Positions 16,120 to 25,457 are shown, numbered from the stretch's first letter. The stretch: DNA of 64,000 bases from DATAUD01 sp036501665 (GCA_036501665.1 DASXZW010000104.1:62001-126000); one strand, 5' to 3'. The notes: generated by a model not told the origin, from the sequence alone. Made by a program: numbers and translations.

Positions 16120-17253
16120 TCACCCACCCCGATTCGCCCGCCAAAGAAGCACAGCCCCAACCGCCTGAAAGATAAAATTCGGAAGCCAGACAATCAGGAA
16201 CGGCGCGCGCTCAGGATGATTGACCCACGCCTGCGCCAGGACAACAAAGCTGTAATAAACCAGCATCAACAACAGCGCCGTCGCAACGCCGATGCTCGTC
16301 TCCCGTCGGTGCGCGCGAATGCCCAAAGGAATGCCAACCAGCGTGAATCCGATGCACGCAAACGAAAACGACACCATGCGATGCAAATAGACCAACACCG
16401 GCGTCGTTTCATCCTGCATGACCTGTTTGACGGCCTTCGGCGTGGCTTTTTTGGTAATGCTCTCCCCGCGCTTGAGGTTCCTGAGTTGACTGCGCAACTG
16501 GCGAAACGTCATGTCGCTAATTCCCACCGTCAATATCGATTGTTCCTGCGACGCGACCGCTATCGGGAACGTGATTTCCCCGTCCAGCCGCGGCGTCCAG
16601 CCGTTGTCCTTCGTCCAACCCCAACTGCTTGCGTTGTGCAAAGTCAATACGAGCTGTTGGTGCGCGGCATCCGATTGAAAATCGCCCGTCGGGCCTGACA
16701 CCGTCGATTCATTCGTGGGAGTGAATTGCGAGACCGTCACATCCATAAGATTCGTGCCGATTTTTTTGCCAACCCGAATTGTCCAATCCCCCAAATACAC
16801 CGATTCGCCGCTGCGCAGCACGCTGGCCGGGTCGTGGGCGCTGGCCTGAAAAATCAGGCGCACGTAAGCGACGCGGCAAGCCGGGGCGACCTCAAGATTC
16901 AGCCACGCGCACAATCCGCTGACAGCCACGCTCAACAAAAGAATCGGCGAAATAAGGCTAATCAGACTAATGCCGCTCGCCCGCGCTGCGGTCAATTCGT
17001 GGTCCGAACTGAATCGTCCAAATACCAACAGCGACGCCGTCAACATTCCGATCGGCAGCGAAAAAGCCAGCACCCACGGAATCAGCAGCACCACGCTGTG
17101 GCAGGCGACGCCGATGGTGAGTTGGCGGTTGACCAGCAGCCGGAGAATTTCCTTGAGAACATTGCCCAGCAGCAGGAGACACGTGAAGACAAACGCCGTC
17201 ATGCCTAAGGTCGCCAGCATCTGGCGCATCAGGTACATGTGCAAAGTCTTCAT
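16120..17253 (-). CDS. LptF/LptG family LPS-export permease
   Basis: 377 residues of the YjgP/YjgQ type. Six helices are visible: three N-terminal (from TLGMTAFVFTCLLLLGNVL), a large periplasmic beta region, and three C-terminal ending VWLPNFIFQAVGAVLLWRANR. The cytoplasmic loop contains ELTAARASGIS, the coupling motif for the LptB ATPase. With LptB it extracts LPS from the inner membrane. LptF and LptG cannot be told apart here and no partner is adjacent. Confidence 0.85.
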   Translation of the reverse strand: MKTLHMYLMRQMLATLGMTAFVFTCLLLLGNVLKEILRLLVNRQLTIGVACHSVVLLIPWVLAFSLPIGMLTASLLVFGRFSSDHELTAARASGISLISLISPILLLSVAVSGLCAWLNLEVAPACRVAYVRLIFQASAHDPASVLRSGESVYLGDWTIRVGKKIGTNLMDVTVSQFTPTNESTVSGPTGDFQSDAAHQQLVLTLHNASSWGWTKDNGWTPRLDGEITFPIAVASQEQSILTVGISDMTFRQLRSQLRNLKRGESITKKATPKAVKQVMQDETTPVLVYLHRMVSFSFACIGFTLVGIPLGIRAHRRETSIGVATALLLMLVYYSFVVLAQAWVNHPERAPFLIVWLPNFIFQAVGAVLLWRANRGG

Positions 17254-17485
17254 CCGAAGACCGAATTATGAATGAAGCCCCGCCAAAATCAACGCATCCG
17301 CGATGATAGCGACCTGATTAATGCGTCTCGACGGCCGGTAAAAATAGAATTTGTTAGTTAAACATCGTTTGGACAAAATTCCAAACCCTCGTTCCACGAT
17401 TTTCCGTTGCCCTAAAATTTCAAGACCGTTAATCTGCATTTTCGTTGAACACACACCGAACAGCAAAGAAGAAGACAATTATCAA

Positions 17486-17734
17486 ATGCCCTGCGGTAGT
17501 GCTGAAACCCTGCGCGACGGTGAGCCGCCGTATCGCGTGAACGGAAATGGCAACCATCATAATGCCAGCTTCATCGACCTGTTTTGTGGAATTGGCGGCT
17601 TTCGCCTTGCATTTGAACGAGCAGGCGGCAAATGCGTGTTTTCGTCAGATTGGGACAAACATTCCCAAGTCACGTATGCAGCAAATTTTGGTGAGAAACC
17701 GCATGGTGATATTTACCAAATTGCGTGCTTGTAA
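17486..17734 (+). pseudogene. Truncated DNA (cytosine-5) methyltransferase fragment
   Basis: 82 residues from the ATG at 17486. It has methyltransferase motif I (SFIDLFCGIGGFRLAFERAGG), motif II (FSSDWDKHSQVTYAANFG) and motif III (HGDIYQI), then stops just where motif IV with the catalytic PCQ should come. The remaining roughly 250-300 residues, including the target recognition domain, are absent. It heads an island with HNH and vsr genes, so it is probably the remnant of a C5-methylating restriction-modification system. Confidence 0.85.
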
Positions 17735-17758
17735 TGACTGGCATTTTGGAGGGTCAAA

Positions 17759-18529
17759 ATGAATACTCGCAACAACTGGACGCGCGAAGAACACATCATC
17801 GCGTTTAACGTTTATTCGAGTATTCCATTTGGGCAAATTGGCGAGGGTACTCCTGAAGTTCAACGGCTGGCCAAACTTGTTGGGCGGACAGTAGGCTCGG
17901 CTTCCCGCAAACTCGCCAATTTTGCTCGCCTCGACCCGTCATTGCAACAACGCGGCATCAAAGGCCTTAGTCACGGAGCCAAAGGAGAAGAGGAAGTTTG
18001 GAAGGAGTTCGCGAATGATCCAGAGCAATTGGCTCTGGAAAGCGAGAAATTGATGGCGGCACGACTTGGAAAACCGATTGAGGTTACTTCGGAAATAGAA
18101 ACTGATGATCTTCCAATAGCAGGGGTTGAACGCGAAGCGCTAGTAAGACTCCGTGTAAAACAAAGTTTCTTTCGACGCCGTGTATTATCTGCCTATCGAT
18201 TCCAATGCTGCGTGACAGGCTTAACAAATCAACAACTCTTGGTGGCAAGTCATATTATTCCGTGGGCAGATGATCCTGGTAATCGCTTAAACCCTAAAAA
18301 TGGCCTAAGTTTGAACCCCCTTCATGATAAAGCGTTTGACCGTCGCCTGATGTGGATTGATGATGATTTTCTTGTCCGCCTATCTCCGAAGCTTTGCGAA
18401 TCAAACATTATCTCAAAACACACTACAGACTGGTTAATGAGCTTTGAAGGGAAGTCACTCTTGCTTCCGGAGAATTTCCAACCCGACCCGATCTTGATTG
18501 CAAAACACGCTTCCTGTTGCGTACGCTAA
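17759..18529 (+). CDS. HNH endonuclease
   Basis: 256 residues with GGAGG eight bases before the ATG. The N-terminal half is a helical DNA-binding-like part (NWTREEHIIAFNVYSSIPFGQI). The C-terminal half holds an HNH_2-type nuclease (RRVLSAYRFQCCVTGLTNQQLLVASHIIPWADDPGNRLNPKNGLSLNPLHDKAFDRRL), where SHIIPW and NGLSLNPLHDKAFD carry the metal-binding His and Asn/His. Many such genes sit beside C5 methyltransferases as the restriction subunit, which fits the upstream remnant. It appears intact, so it may be active without its methylase. Confidence 0.82.
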   Translation: MNTRNNWTREEHIIAFNVYSSIPFGQIGEGTPEVQRLAKLVGRTVGSASRKLANFARLDPSLQQRGIKGLSHGAKGEEEVWKEFANDPEQLALESEKLMAARLGKPIEVTSEIETDDLPIAGVEREALVRLRVKQSFFRRRVLSAYRFQCCVTGLTNQQLLVASHIIPWADDPGNRLNPKNGLSLNPLHDKAFDRRLMWIDDDFLVRLSPKLCESNIISKHTTDWLMSFEGKSLLLPENFQPDPILIAKHASCCVR

Positions 18530-18624
18530 TCTTTCATTGTTGGGCTCCAGCTAATTTTGTTTAACCTCTCCCATTGAATCGAATTGTAGATTGAAAATAG
18601 TTTTCGAGACAACGGCAGGCATGT

Positions 18625-19326
18625 TTACTCATAAAGGTAACTAGGCTCGTCCCGGTTGCGTTTTTCTTGAGTCAACAAATAGCCGAGACGATTGACGTAG
18701 TGTAAGCCGGGCGTAATCCACCATAAGCCCTCACTTTCAACAATCGTCCAAAGATTTTCTGTGGCTGCGTTTTGGACGAACCTCCATTCGTGGTCGGACC
18801 ATCCAAAGGTACAACCTGCAATGGCAGCCGAAGAATCATAAGGATTTTTAATTAAGCTGTAGCGCTTGCAAAAATCATCGAAGTCAAGATATTCGCCTTC
18901 AAGGCGAACAGTAGGCTCGCCTATCACGTTCAGACCTAGATCCTTCGCACGGTCTAGAGCTTGGGCGATTGCCTCGACAGCAAGATTCGCGACCTGAGGT
19001 TCAATCAAATCATCGCCTGAAAATGAAACTTCAAAAACCTTTTTCATCGCCATATGCATCTTTTCAATTCTTTGAAGATTGTCAAAGAAAACGCGCTTGA
19101 GCCATCTATGCCGCTTCAAAAAGCCGTGATGAGCCGCAGCAGCAATACGCCTACAGAAACAAGGTGAGATTGGCAGAGGGAACAGATTCACTTTGTCTTC
19201 TAAAAGCACTGGCATCCGGCAAGGTGTATTATGATCCAGGAATAAAACTCGAACGCGCATCGACGGATTCCCCGAAACCAAAACCGCGCAGCCAATTCCG
19301 CATTGCGTCGAAAACATTGGTGCCAT
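18625..19326 (-). CDS. Hypothetical protein within the restriction island
   Basis: Up to 233 residues; the start is uncertain and ATGs further in (from MHMAMKKVFEVSFSG) are possible. No known family was recognised. The C-terminal part has several Trp (GCTFGWSDHEWRF, GLWWITPGLHYVNRLGYLL). It is divergent from vsr and convergent with the HNH gene. Its function may relate to the island or it may be a passenger. Confidence 0.5.
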   Translation of the reverse strand: MAPMFSTQCGIGCAVLVSGNPSMRVRVLFLDHNTPCRMPVLLEDKVNLFPLPISPCFCRRIAAAAHHGFLKRHRWLKRVFFDNLQRIEKMHMAMKKVFEVSFSGDDLIEPQVANLAVEAIAQALDRAKDLGLNVIGEPTVRLEGEYLDFDDFCKRYSLIKNPYDSSAAIAGCTFGWSDHEWRFVQNAATENLWTIVESEGLWWITPGLHYVNRLGYLLTQEKRNRDEPSYLYE

Positions 19327-19381
19327 CTACCAGTCCGTTCAAACAGTGCAGATTTGACTTTTTTCCAACTAAGTGAGACCG

Positions 19382-19792
19382 ATGCCTGACGTTTTTACAG
19401 CAGTCAAGCGTTCTGAAGTAATGTCCCTAATTCGCGGACGCGGTAACAAAGAAACAGAGATCGCGCTTGCAAAGCTCTTTCGGAAACATGGCATTAAGGG
19501 CTGGCGGCGGCACCAACCAGTTTTTGGAAAACCTGATTTTATATTTCGCAAGCAACGCATCGCCGTATTCGTGGACGGATGTTTTTGGCATTGCTGCCCA
19601 AAACACTCGAATATTCCTGTAAATAATCGAGAGTTTTGGGAAAAGAAGCTCACGGCAAACAGTCGCCGTGACCGTTTGGTAACACGAACGCTGAGAAAAC
19701 AGGGGTGGTCCGTAATCCGAATTTGGGAACATGAGCTGTCACGAAAATCGGTCCGTTGCTTGCGAAAAATTCAAATCGCCTTGTTACTCTGA
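19382..19792 (+). CDS. vsr: Very short patch repair endonuclease
   Basis: 136 residues from the ATG at 19382. It has the Vsr pattern: RSEVMSLIRGRGNKETEIALAKLFRKHGIKGWRRHQPVFGKPDFIFRKQRIAVFVDGCFWHCCPKHS, with the catalytic Asp in KPDF, CFWH...C zinc-site residues, and the late RIWEHEL. Vsr nicks T:G mismatches left by deamination of 5-methylcytosine and accompanies C5 methyltransferases. Its methylase partner upstream is truncated. Confidence 0.9.
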   Translation: MPDVFTAVKRSEVMSLIRGRGNKETEIALAKLFRKHGIKGWRRHQPVFGKPDFIFRKQRIAVFVDGCFWHCCPKHSNIPVNNREFWEKKLTANSRRDRLVTRTLRKQGWSVIRIWEHELSRKSVRCLRKIQIALLL

Positions 19793-19794
19793 AA

Positions 19795-19829
19795 GCAAAA
19801 AAAGGGCGGCGCTGTTTTGCGCCGCCCTT
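19795..19829 (-). terminator. Rho-independent terminator of rpsA
   Basis: A perfect stem GGGCGGCGC/GCGCCGCCC (19804-19812 and 19819-19827) has a six-base loop. Read on the minus strand it is followed by seven T. It lies 26 bases past the rpsA stop. Confidence 0.9.
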
Positions 19830-19854
19830 GTGAGAGCTAATTTCGCGAATTGTC

Positions 19855-21528
19855 TTACTTCCCTTCCTGACGCAGGGATTCGTCCGCTGCGTCGAAGGCG
19901 TGTTGCAATGCCACCAGGTCTTCGCCCGGTTTGAGCGAATCCAGAATGGCTTGTTCGGCCTTGAGCTGTTCCGGCGAGTAAGCGGCCGCCTTGATCGACA
20001 GACCGATACGGCGTTCGCCCTTATCAATCTTGATCACGCGCGCGGTCACTTCCTGGCCGACCTTCAGCACGTTCTTGATCTTGTCGGTGCGCTCTTCGCT
20101 GACTTGCGAGATGTGAACCAGGCCATCGATGTCATGCTGCAATCCGACGAATGCCCCGAAGCTCGCCAGCTTCGTCACGTTGCCCGTAACGAGGTCGCCG
20201 ACTTTGTAGTATTGATCGATATTGCTCCACGGATCGATCGTCAATTGTTTCACGCCGACGGAAATGCGCTGGTTGGCCTTATCGACTTCCAGCACGACCG
20301 CCTCGACATCGTCGCCCTTCTTGAAGACTTCAGAAGGATGATTGATCTTGCGCGTCCAGGAAATGTCCGAGACGTGGATCATGCCGTCCAAACCTTCTTC
20401 CAACTCGATGAATGCGCCGTAGCTGGTGAGGTTGCGAATCTTGCCTTTGACATGAGCGCCGGCAGGATACTTCTCGATGGCTTTGTCCCAGGGATTGGTC
20501 TCAAGCTGCCGGATGCCCAACGAAATCTTCTGCTCTTCGCGATTGATTCCGAGGACGACAGCCTCGAGTTCCTGATCGGCCTTGAGCACATCCGAAGGTT
20601 TCGCGATGCGCTTGGTCCAGGAAAGCTCGGTGACATGCACGAGACCTTCGACGCCCGGTTCCAATTCCACAAACGCGCCGTAAGGCACGAGATTGACAAC
20701 CTTGCCTTTGACCTTGTTGCCGACCTGGTATTTCGCGTCAATGTTTTCCCAGGGATTGCTGAGCTTCTGCTTGAGTCCGAGGCTGACGCGCTCTTTTTCG
20801 CGGTTGATGTCTAACACAACAACGTCGATGTCCTGGCCAACCTTCAAAATCTCCGAAGGATGCCCGATGCGGCCCCAGCTCATATCGGTGATATGCAGCA
20901 GGCCGTCGATCCCGTTGAGGTCGATGAACGCGCCGAAATCGGTGATGTTCTTGACAGTTCCCTTGCGAATGTCGCCCGGCGTCATTTCGGAAAGGAGCTT
21001 GCTGCGCTTGTCGTTGCGCTGCTGCTCGATCAATTCGCGGCGGGAAAGAACAATGTTCTGCCGTTCCTGGTTGATCTTGACGACCTTGAATTCATAGGCG
21101 TTGCCGATGAATTGGGCCAAATTTTTGGGAGGAACAATGTCAATTTGCGACGCGGGCAAAAATGCCTCCACGCCAATATTGACCAGCAAACCGCCCTTGA
21201 CGGCTGCCTTGACTCGGCCCGTGATCGTGCCGCCTTCATTGCAAATCGTGAGGATGTTGTCCCAGTTCTTTTTGAACTCGGCTTTTTCCTTCGAGAGAAC
21301 GACCATTCCCTCTTTGTCCTCGAGTTTTTCGATCAGGACATCGACTTCATCGCCGGGCTTGACCACCTTGATGTCGTCAAATTCATTGCCGGAGACGACG
21401 CCTTCACTTTTATAGCCGATATCGACGAGAACTTCCTTCGGACGAACTTCAATAACGGTGCCTTTGACAATCTGGCCTGTCGCAAAGCGCGTGGAGCTTT
21501 GGCGCAGGGCCTCTTCCATCGTGAGCAT
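19855..21528 (-). CDS. rpsA: 30S ribosomal protein S1
   Basis: 557 residues with six S1 RNA-binding repeats. The first two, around 18-86 and 104-170, are divergent (ribosome binding). The next four, starting around 187, 272, 359 and 446, carry the repeated GAFIDL/GAFVEL/GAFIEL/GAFVGL and GLLHITDMSW/GLVHVTELSW/GMIHVSDISW motifs. S1 helps bind mRNA to the 30S subunit, especially messages with weak Shine-Dalgarno sites, which are common in this window. A strong terminator follows. Confidence 0.95.
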   Translation of the reverse strand: MLTMEEALRQSSTRFATGQIVKGTVIEVRPKEVLVDIGYKSEGVVSGNEFDDIKVVKPGDEVDVLIEKLEDKEGMVVLSKEKAEFKKNWDNILTICNEGGTITGRVKAAVKGGLLVNIGVEAFLPASQIDIVPPKNLAQFIGNAYEFKVVKINQERQNIVLSRRELIEQQRNDKRSKLLSEMTPGDIRKGTVKNITDFGAFIDLNGIDGLLHITDMSWGRIGHPSEILKVGQDIDVVVLDINREKERVSLGLKQKLSNPWENIDAKYQVGNKVKGKVVNLVPYGAFVELEPGVEGLVHVTELSWTKRIAKPSDVLKADQELEAVVLGINREEQKISLGIRQLETNPWDKAIEKYPAGAHVKGKIRNLTSYGAFIELEEGLDGMIHVSDISWTRKINHPSEVFKKGDDVEAVVLEVDKANQRISVGVKQLTIDPWSNIDQYYKVGDLVTGNVTKLASFGAFVGLQHDIDGLVHISQVSEERTDKIKNVLKVGQEVTARVIKIDKGERRIGLSIKAAAYSPEQLKAEQAILDSLKPGEDLVALQHAFDAADESLRQEGK

Positions 21529-21785
21529 AATATTATATCTTGGAACTAACTGAGGGAGACTGCGGGGGCGCGTGAGCGCCTACGAAGACTCCGGTTGCCT
21601 ACCCGAGACCGCGTTGCATGGCAACGGAGGTTAAAGGTTAGGTTAAACGTTAACTTTCTTTTCTCAGCCTCAACGAACGCCGCACACACGGCATTCAGGC
21701 AAGCGGCATCATACCTCACGGCAGCTTTTACGCAAGTGAATTCAGGTAGGGGAAGAGTTCAACAGTAAAACCTCGTTGGCCCGTC

Positions 21786-22043
21786 TCATTTGTTCTTCAA
21801 ATCTTCACGTAAAGCCTTGATTTCATTAAGAATATCTTTTGAAGCCTGAAGCTGCTCGCGCAAGACAATCATCGTTTGGTCATAACGATCTTGCTCTTTG
21901 CCAATTTCGTTGGCGTATAGTTTACCGCGATTGGCGACTTCCTCTCGATATTTTTCCCAACGCCGACCACGAATGGAAGTCCAAATAATAAATATGAAGA
22001 ATAAAGCGACGATAACAGCCAATGAAACGTCGTTGTTGGTCAT
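21786..22043 (-). CDS. Small single-span membrane protein with coiled coil
   Basis: 85 residues from the ATG at 22043. One N-terminal membrane helix (VSLAVIVALFFIFIIWTSI) is followed by a basic RGRRWEKYR and a long heptad-like helix ending NEIKALREDLKNK. No family was recognised. Lying between rpsA and an ECF gene on the same strand, it is probably a separate transcription unit. Confidence 0.5.
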   Translation of the reverse strand: MTNNDVSLAVIVALFFIFIIWTSIRGRRWEKYREEVANRGKLYANEIGKEQDRYDQTMIVLREQLQASKDILNEIKALREDLKNK

Positions 22044-22261
22044 ACGAACCAAAAATCTGCGCCGGACCGAATGATAAAGTCAACCGAGCAACGCAACAAC
22101 GCCTTTCATACGGCTCTAACTGAGGCGCAACAAAGCATCCGGTTCAAAAATCGACCGTGTGCGTCGCCGCGTATATTTATGAGTTGGCTGTAAACTCAAA
22201 CTCAGAAATCAAGTTACGCTGCACGGAATCGCACTACGCCAGGTGAGCATTGGGAGTCATT

Positions 22262-23737
22262 TTACTGTGAAGGCTGCCCCGCAGTCTGTTGCGCCGCCTG
22301 ATTATTATAGTCCTCAAGCGTTTGCCGATGTGGAAAACGAATCGCCATCTTCTGAACCCATTCCTTTTCCCATGCATCAAAATCGCCATTGTCGGGCGTC
22401 GCTTCCTGAACTGATCCATCAGCCATCAAGTAAGTTCTTGACACGGTTCCATCCGGGCTTTGTCGCGGCTCACTCTCTCGCGCAAGAAGGTAATAGGGCG
22501 CAATGCCTTTGGGCAATGCTTGCCCGTAATCGTAAAACTGATACGAATTAGTCCCGAATCCCGAATTTGTGTTCAAGCCGGAGAGACTGTTTTCAATCTG
22601 AGAAAAGTTCGTCGGTAATTTGTCGCCGTTCTCCTGCGCATACAAAAAACAAGCAAGGCCAATTTGCTTTAAATTATTGATACTCGCGGCGCTCATCGCC
22701 CGGGCCTTCTCCACCGCCGCATATTTGTCCCGATCTGAAGTGACAGCCGCCAATTCGCTTTGCTTCTTCTGCATAGAGTTGCGAAGTCTCCCCATTTCAT
22801 CGCGCAATCTGAGCAATTCCGCGTGCTCAGCGCGAAGTTTTTCCAACTCCGCGTTGTCCATATTAGCGTCTGTCATCAGTGCGGGAGTTGACGGTGGTGC
22901 CTGCTGCAATTGGGCAATTTGATCGCGCAAGGCCGCATTCTCCTGTTGAAGAGATACGGATGTGCGATGTTCTTCCGCCACCCAAACTGCCAAAGCAGCC
23001 GCGATTCCTGTGGCAACGATTCCTGTCTTGAACGAAGTAATAGTCATAAAAGTAGTCAATGTGGTTCCGGTTTTGACCGCCGCGCCCGCAAGGGAAGCGC
23101 CTGCCAGTTGGGCGGCGAGACCCGCCGGCGCGGTTTGAATGGCATTGGATGAAAGGACTGCGGAGAGCATCGCCGCCGTGGTCGTAATGCCCCGGCGCGA
23201 GAGGTACACCCGAAGTTTCTCCAGCGCGCGGCCAACTCTCTTTTGCGCGGCGGCATCGCTGATTCCCAAAGCGTCGCCAACGGCCTGATAGCCGCGATTT
23301 TGGAAAAACCGCAGCAACATCGCCCGTCGATCTTGTTCACTCAAATCAGCCAGGGCGTCGTCCAGCACGGGGCGGACGCGTTCCCAATCGGGAGAAGTCG
23401 TACTGGCAGGATCAAAATCTTGCATGGCCTGGGTTTCTCGGTTGTGGCGGCGATGTTCAGTGCGCAGGTGTTTTGCAAGGGCATAGCGGCTGCCTCGATA
23501 AAGCCACCCCACCAGAGCGCCGCTCTCACTAAGAGTCTTCGCCAATGAGGGCGCTTTTCGGGCCAGATCGGTGAAAACACTTTGCGCGACTTCTTCCGCG
23601 AGATACGCCGAACCACCCTGTCTCAGCACTGCCGAATAAATCAGATCGGTGTAACGGGCGACAAGTTCCCCGAACGCCGCTTCAGATCTGTTCTGGACAT
23701 ATTCGCGGAGCAATTGGGCATCGGCTTTAGTTTGCAT
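22262..23737 (-). CDS. ECF sigma factor fused to membrane helix, coiled coil and pseudopilin-like domain
   Basis: 491 residues. Sigma-2 region is at about 20-95 (DLIYSAVLRQ..AEEVAQSVFTDLARK..GWLYRGSRYALAKH). Sigma-4 is at about 120-180, with HTH GYQAVGDALGISDAAAQKRVGRALEKLRVYL. A hydrophobic, Ala-rich region with a helix near 236-253 follows, then a coiled coil of about 80 residues. The C-terminus, SINNLKQIGLACFLYAQENGDKLP and YLMADGSVQEA, resembles the soluble part of DUF1559-type pseudopilins (LKQIGLA..YA..N and ADGSV). The sigma domain would be tethered to the inner membrane with the last domain in the periplasm. No anti-sigma gene is adjacent. Confidence 0.85.
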   Translation of the reverse strand: MQTKADAQLLREYVQNRSEAAFGELVARYTDLIYSAVLRQGGSAYLAEEVAQSVFTDLARKAPSLAKTLSESGALVGWLYRGSRYALAKHLRTEHRRHNRETQAMQDFDPASTTSPDWERVRPVLDDALADLSEQDRRAMLLRFFQNRGYQAVGDALGISDAAAQKRVGRALEKLRVYLSRRGITTTAAMLSAVLSSNAIQTAPAGLAAQLAGASLAGAAVKTGTTLTTFMTITSFKTGIVATGIAAALAVWVAEEHRTSVSLQQENAALRDQIAQLQQAPPSTPALMTDANMDNAELEKLRAEHAELLRLRDEMGRLRNSMQKKQSELAAVTSDRDKYAAVEKARAMSAASINNLKQIGLACFLYAQENGDKLPTNFSQIENSLSGLNTNSGFGTNSYQFYDYGQALPKGIAPYYLLARESEPRQSPDGTVSRTYLMADGSVQEATPDNGDFDAWEKEWVQKMAIRFPHRQTLEDYNNQAAQQTAGQPSQ

Positions 23738-23861
23738 CTCAATAGAGTGTTTTAGACCACTCTAAATATATACACCCGCCGAAACGGAAACCTGACATCC
23801 GTATTTCGATTTTGAGTGAATGTTTGCCAAGGGTCGGGAGTCGCTTGACACTGATTGTCTA

Positions 23862-24740
23862 ATGAAAACGGCGCGTTGGGCGTTTTTGATTGTGTTGCTT
23901 GGAGTCGTGATGGCAGGGCTGATTGTCTGGCACTTCAAGCCAACCGAGCCGAGCTATCAGGATCGAAGTTTAAGTTCCTGGCTGAGGGAGTGGAGCGCTT
24001 CGTATTATGATCGCTCAAATTCTGCGGCAGTCGCGATCCGGGAGATTGGCAGCAATGGTATCCCTATTTTGCTGGCTCAGATGACTCAAAAGCAGTCTCC
24101 AAATCAGCGAAAATTATGGCGATTCATCGGGAAGTTTGCCCCGGATGCTCTGAACCCAATATATCGGATCTCAGCGCGCTCGGTCGCCGCCGCTGAAGCG
24201 ATAAATCTTTTGGGTCCTGAAGCAAAAACGGCATTTCCAACACTAACCAACCTTATGTTTGTTCACGCACATTGCATAACTGCCTCTATTGCCTTGGCAG
24301 GTATAGGCAGCGACGGCGTCACAGTGCTTTTGCAGGCATTGACGAATCAAGATTGGGTGTTTCGCCATGCTTCGGCAAACGCTTTAGGACAGGCTCGCAG
24401 TGATTATGACAGAATTGTTCCGGCACTGCTGGAAACCGCTCAAAACGGAGGCCGGAACCAGCAAGATCAGCTTGTGCGGGGAGCGGCTGCATATTCATTG
24501 GTGCAGTTACATACAAATTCGAACGTCATCGTTCCCGTGTTCTGCCAATTCCCGACCAACTCCGATGCCGGGACGCGAATGTGGGGTGCCAGTCTTCTCG
24601 GTGAGTTTGGCGCCGACGCCAAGGCTGCAATTCCCCTTCTGGCAAAGTCGCTCAGTGATACGAACGCCGATGTTCGAAAGGCTGCTGAACAGTCATTGAA
24701 AGAGATCAACCAAAAGGAAGCGGTTAGTCCTCCGCAGTGA
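23862..24740 (+). CDS. Membrane-anchored HEAT-repeat protein
   Basis: 292 residues from the ATG at 23862 (MKTARWAFLIVLLGVVMAGLIVWHF, an uncleaved anchor). After SYQDRSLSSWLREW come repeated helical pairs, for example AAVAIREIGSNGIPILLAQM, DWVFRHASANALGQARSDYDRIVPALLE, and the last DAGTRMWGASLLGEFGADAKAAIPLLAKSLSDTNADVRKAAEQSL, the clearest HEAT unit. Such proteins are usually protein-binding scaffolds. It resembles the gene at 37470. It is divergent from the ECF gene. Confidence 0.7.
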   Translation: MKTARWAFLIVLLGVVMAGLIVWHFKPTEPSYQDRSLSSWLREWSASYYDRSNSAAVAIREIGSNGIPILLAQMTQKQSPNQRKLWRFIGKFAPDALNPIYRISARSVAAAEAINLLGPEAKTAFPTLTNLMFVHAHCITASIALAGIGSDGVTVLLQALTNQDWVFRHASANALGQARSDYDRIVPALLETAQNGGRNQQDQLVRGAAAYSLVQLHTNSNVIVPVFCQFPTNSDAGTRMWGASLLGEFGADAKAAIPLLAKSLSDTNADVRKAAEQSLKEINQKEAVSPPQ

Positions 24741-24831
24741 TCTCAAAAGAATTATCGCCGGTCTACGAAGTGGGAATTTCGATTGTAAAAAAATGATTGC
24801 GATCTGTGAACTATAGATTACACTTAAAACG

Positions 24832-25161
24832 ATGGCGGAGCGCACTATTCAGAAACTCCAGCTCGACAATGGCCGGGTTCCGTTTGACGACTGGTACCAT
24901 TCGCTCCTTGATAAAAAGATGCGGGCGGCGGTGGATGTTCGTTTGGCCCGAGTTCGATTGGGAAATTTTGGGAACAAACGGTCATTGGGGAGCGGAGTGT
25001 TTGAATTGAAAATTGACCTCGGTCCGGGTCTCCGCGTGTATTACGGAGAGCACGCAGGAACGATGGTGATTCTGTTAGGCGGCGGCGATAAAAGCACACA
25101 GCAACGCGATATTAGCATGGCAATTCGGCTATGGCGCCAATGGAAGGAGCTTAAGCAATGA
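24832..25161 (+). CDS. RelE/HigB-like addiction-module toxin
   Basis: 109 residues. It has the pattern of the addiction-module killer family: VPFDDWYHSLLDKKMRAAVDVRLARVRLGNFGNKRSLGSGVFELKIDLGPGLRVYYGEHAGTMVILLGGGDKSTQQRDISMAIRLW. The GVFELKIDLGPGLRVYY strand and the GGxKxTQxxDI motif are diagnostic. These toxins resemble ribosome-dependent mRNA interferases. The toxin gene comes first and its TGA overlaps the antitoxin ATG (ATGA). Confidence 0.85.
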   Translation: MAERTIQKLQLDNGRVPFDDWYHSLLDKKMRAAVDVRLARVRLGNFGNKRSLGSGVFELKIDLGPGLRVYYGEHAGTMVILLGGGDKSTQQRDISMAIRLWRQWKELKQ

Positions 25162-25457
25162 AACTAAAGAACTACAAAGACGGTTTGTTGAAGGAACTGC
25201 AAGATCCGGAATACGCTTCCGAATATCTGGCCCAGGCGTTGGAATCCGGTGACCAGGCGACGTTTCTCCTGGCGCTCCGAGATGTTGTGGAAGCAGGCGG
25301 CGGCGCTACTGTGGTGGCAAAGCAGGCAAAAATTCAGAGGGAAAGCCTTTATAAGGTCCTGTCCAACCGCGGGAATCCCCGTTTGACGACGCTGCAAGGC
25401 ATTCTAAATTCCCTCGGCCTTCGCATTTCTGTGATGCCGAAAGCCAACGCTGTCTGA
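25158..25457 (+). CDS. HTH antitoxin of the RelE/HigB-like pair
   Basis: 99 residues. The C-terminal half is a Cro/C1-type HTH (GGATVVAKQAKIQRESLYKVLSNRGNPRLTTLQGILNSLGLRISV), as in addiction-module antidote proteins. The N-terminal half is a helical toxin-binding part starting LLKELQDPEYASEYLAQALES. It overlaps the toxin stop by four bases and should neutralise the toxin and repress the pair. Confidence 0.85.
   Translation: MKLKNYKDGLLKELQDPEYASEYLAQALESGDQATFLLALRDVVEAGGGATVVAKQAKIQRESLYKVLSNRGNPRLTTLQGILNSLGLRISVMPKANAV

Noticed and set aside
20860..21549. Open frames opposite rpsA
   Set aside because: Periodic sequence follows the S1 repeats read backwards; not a gene.
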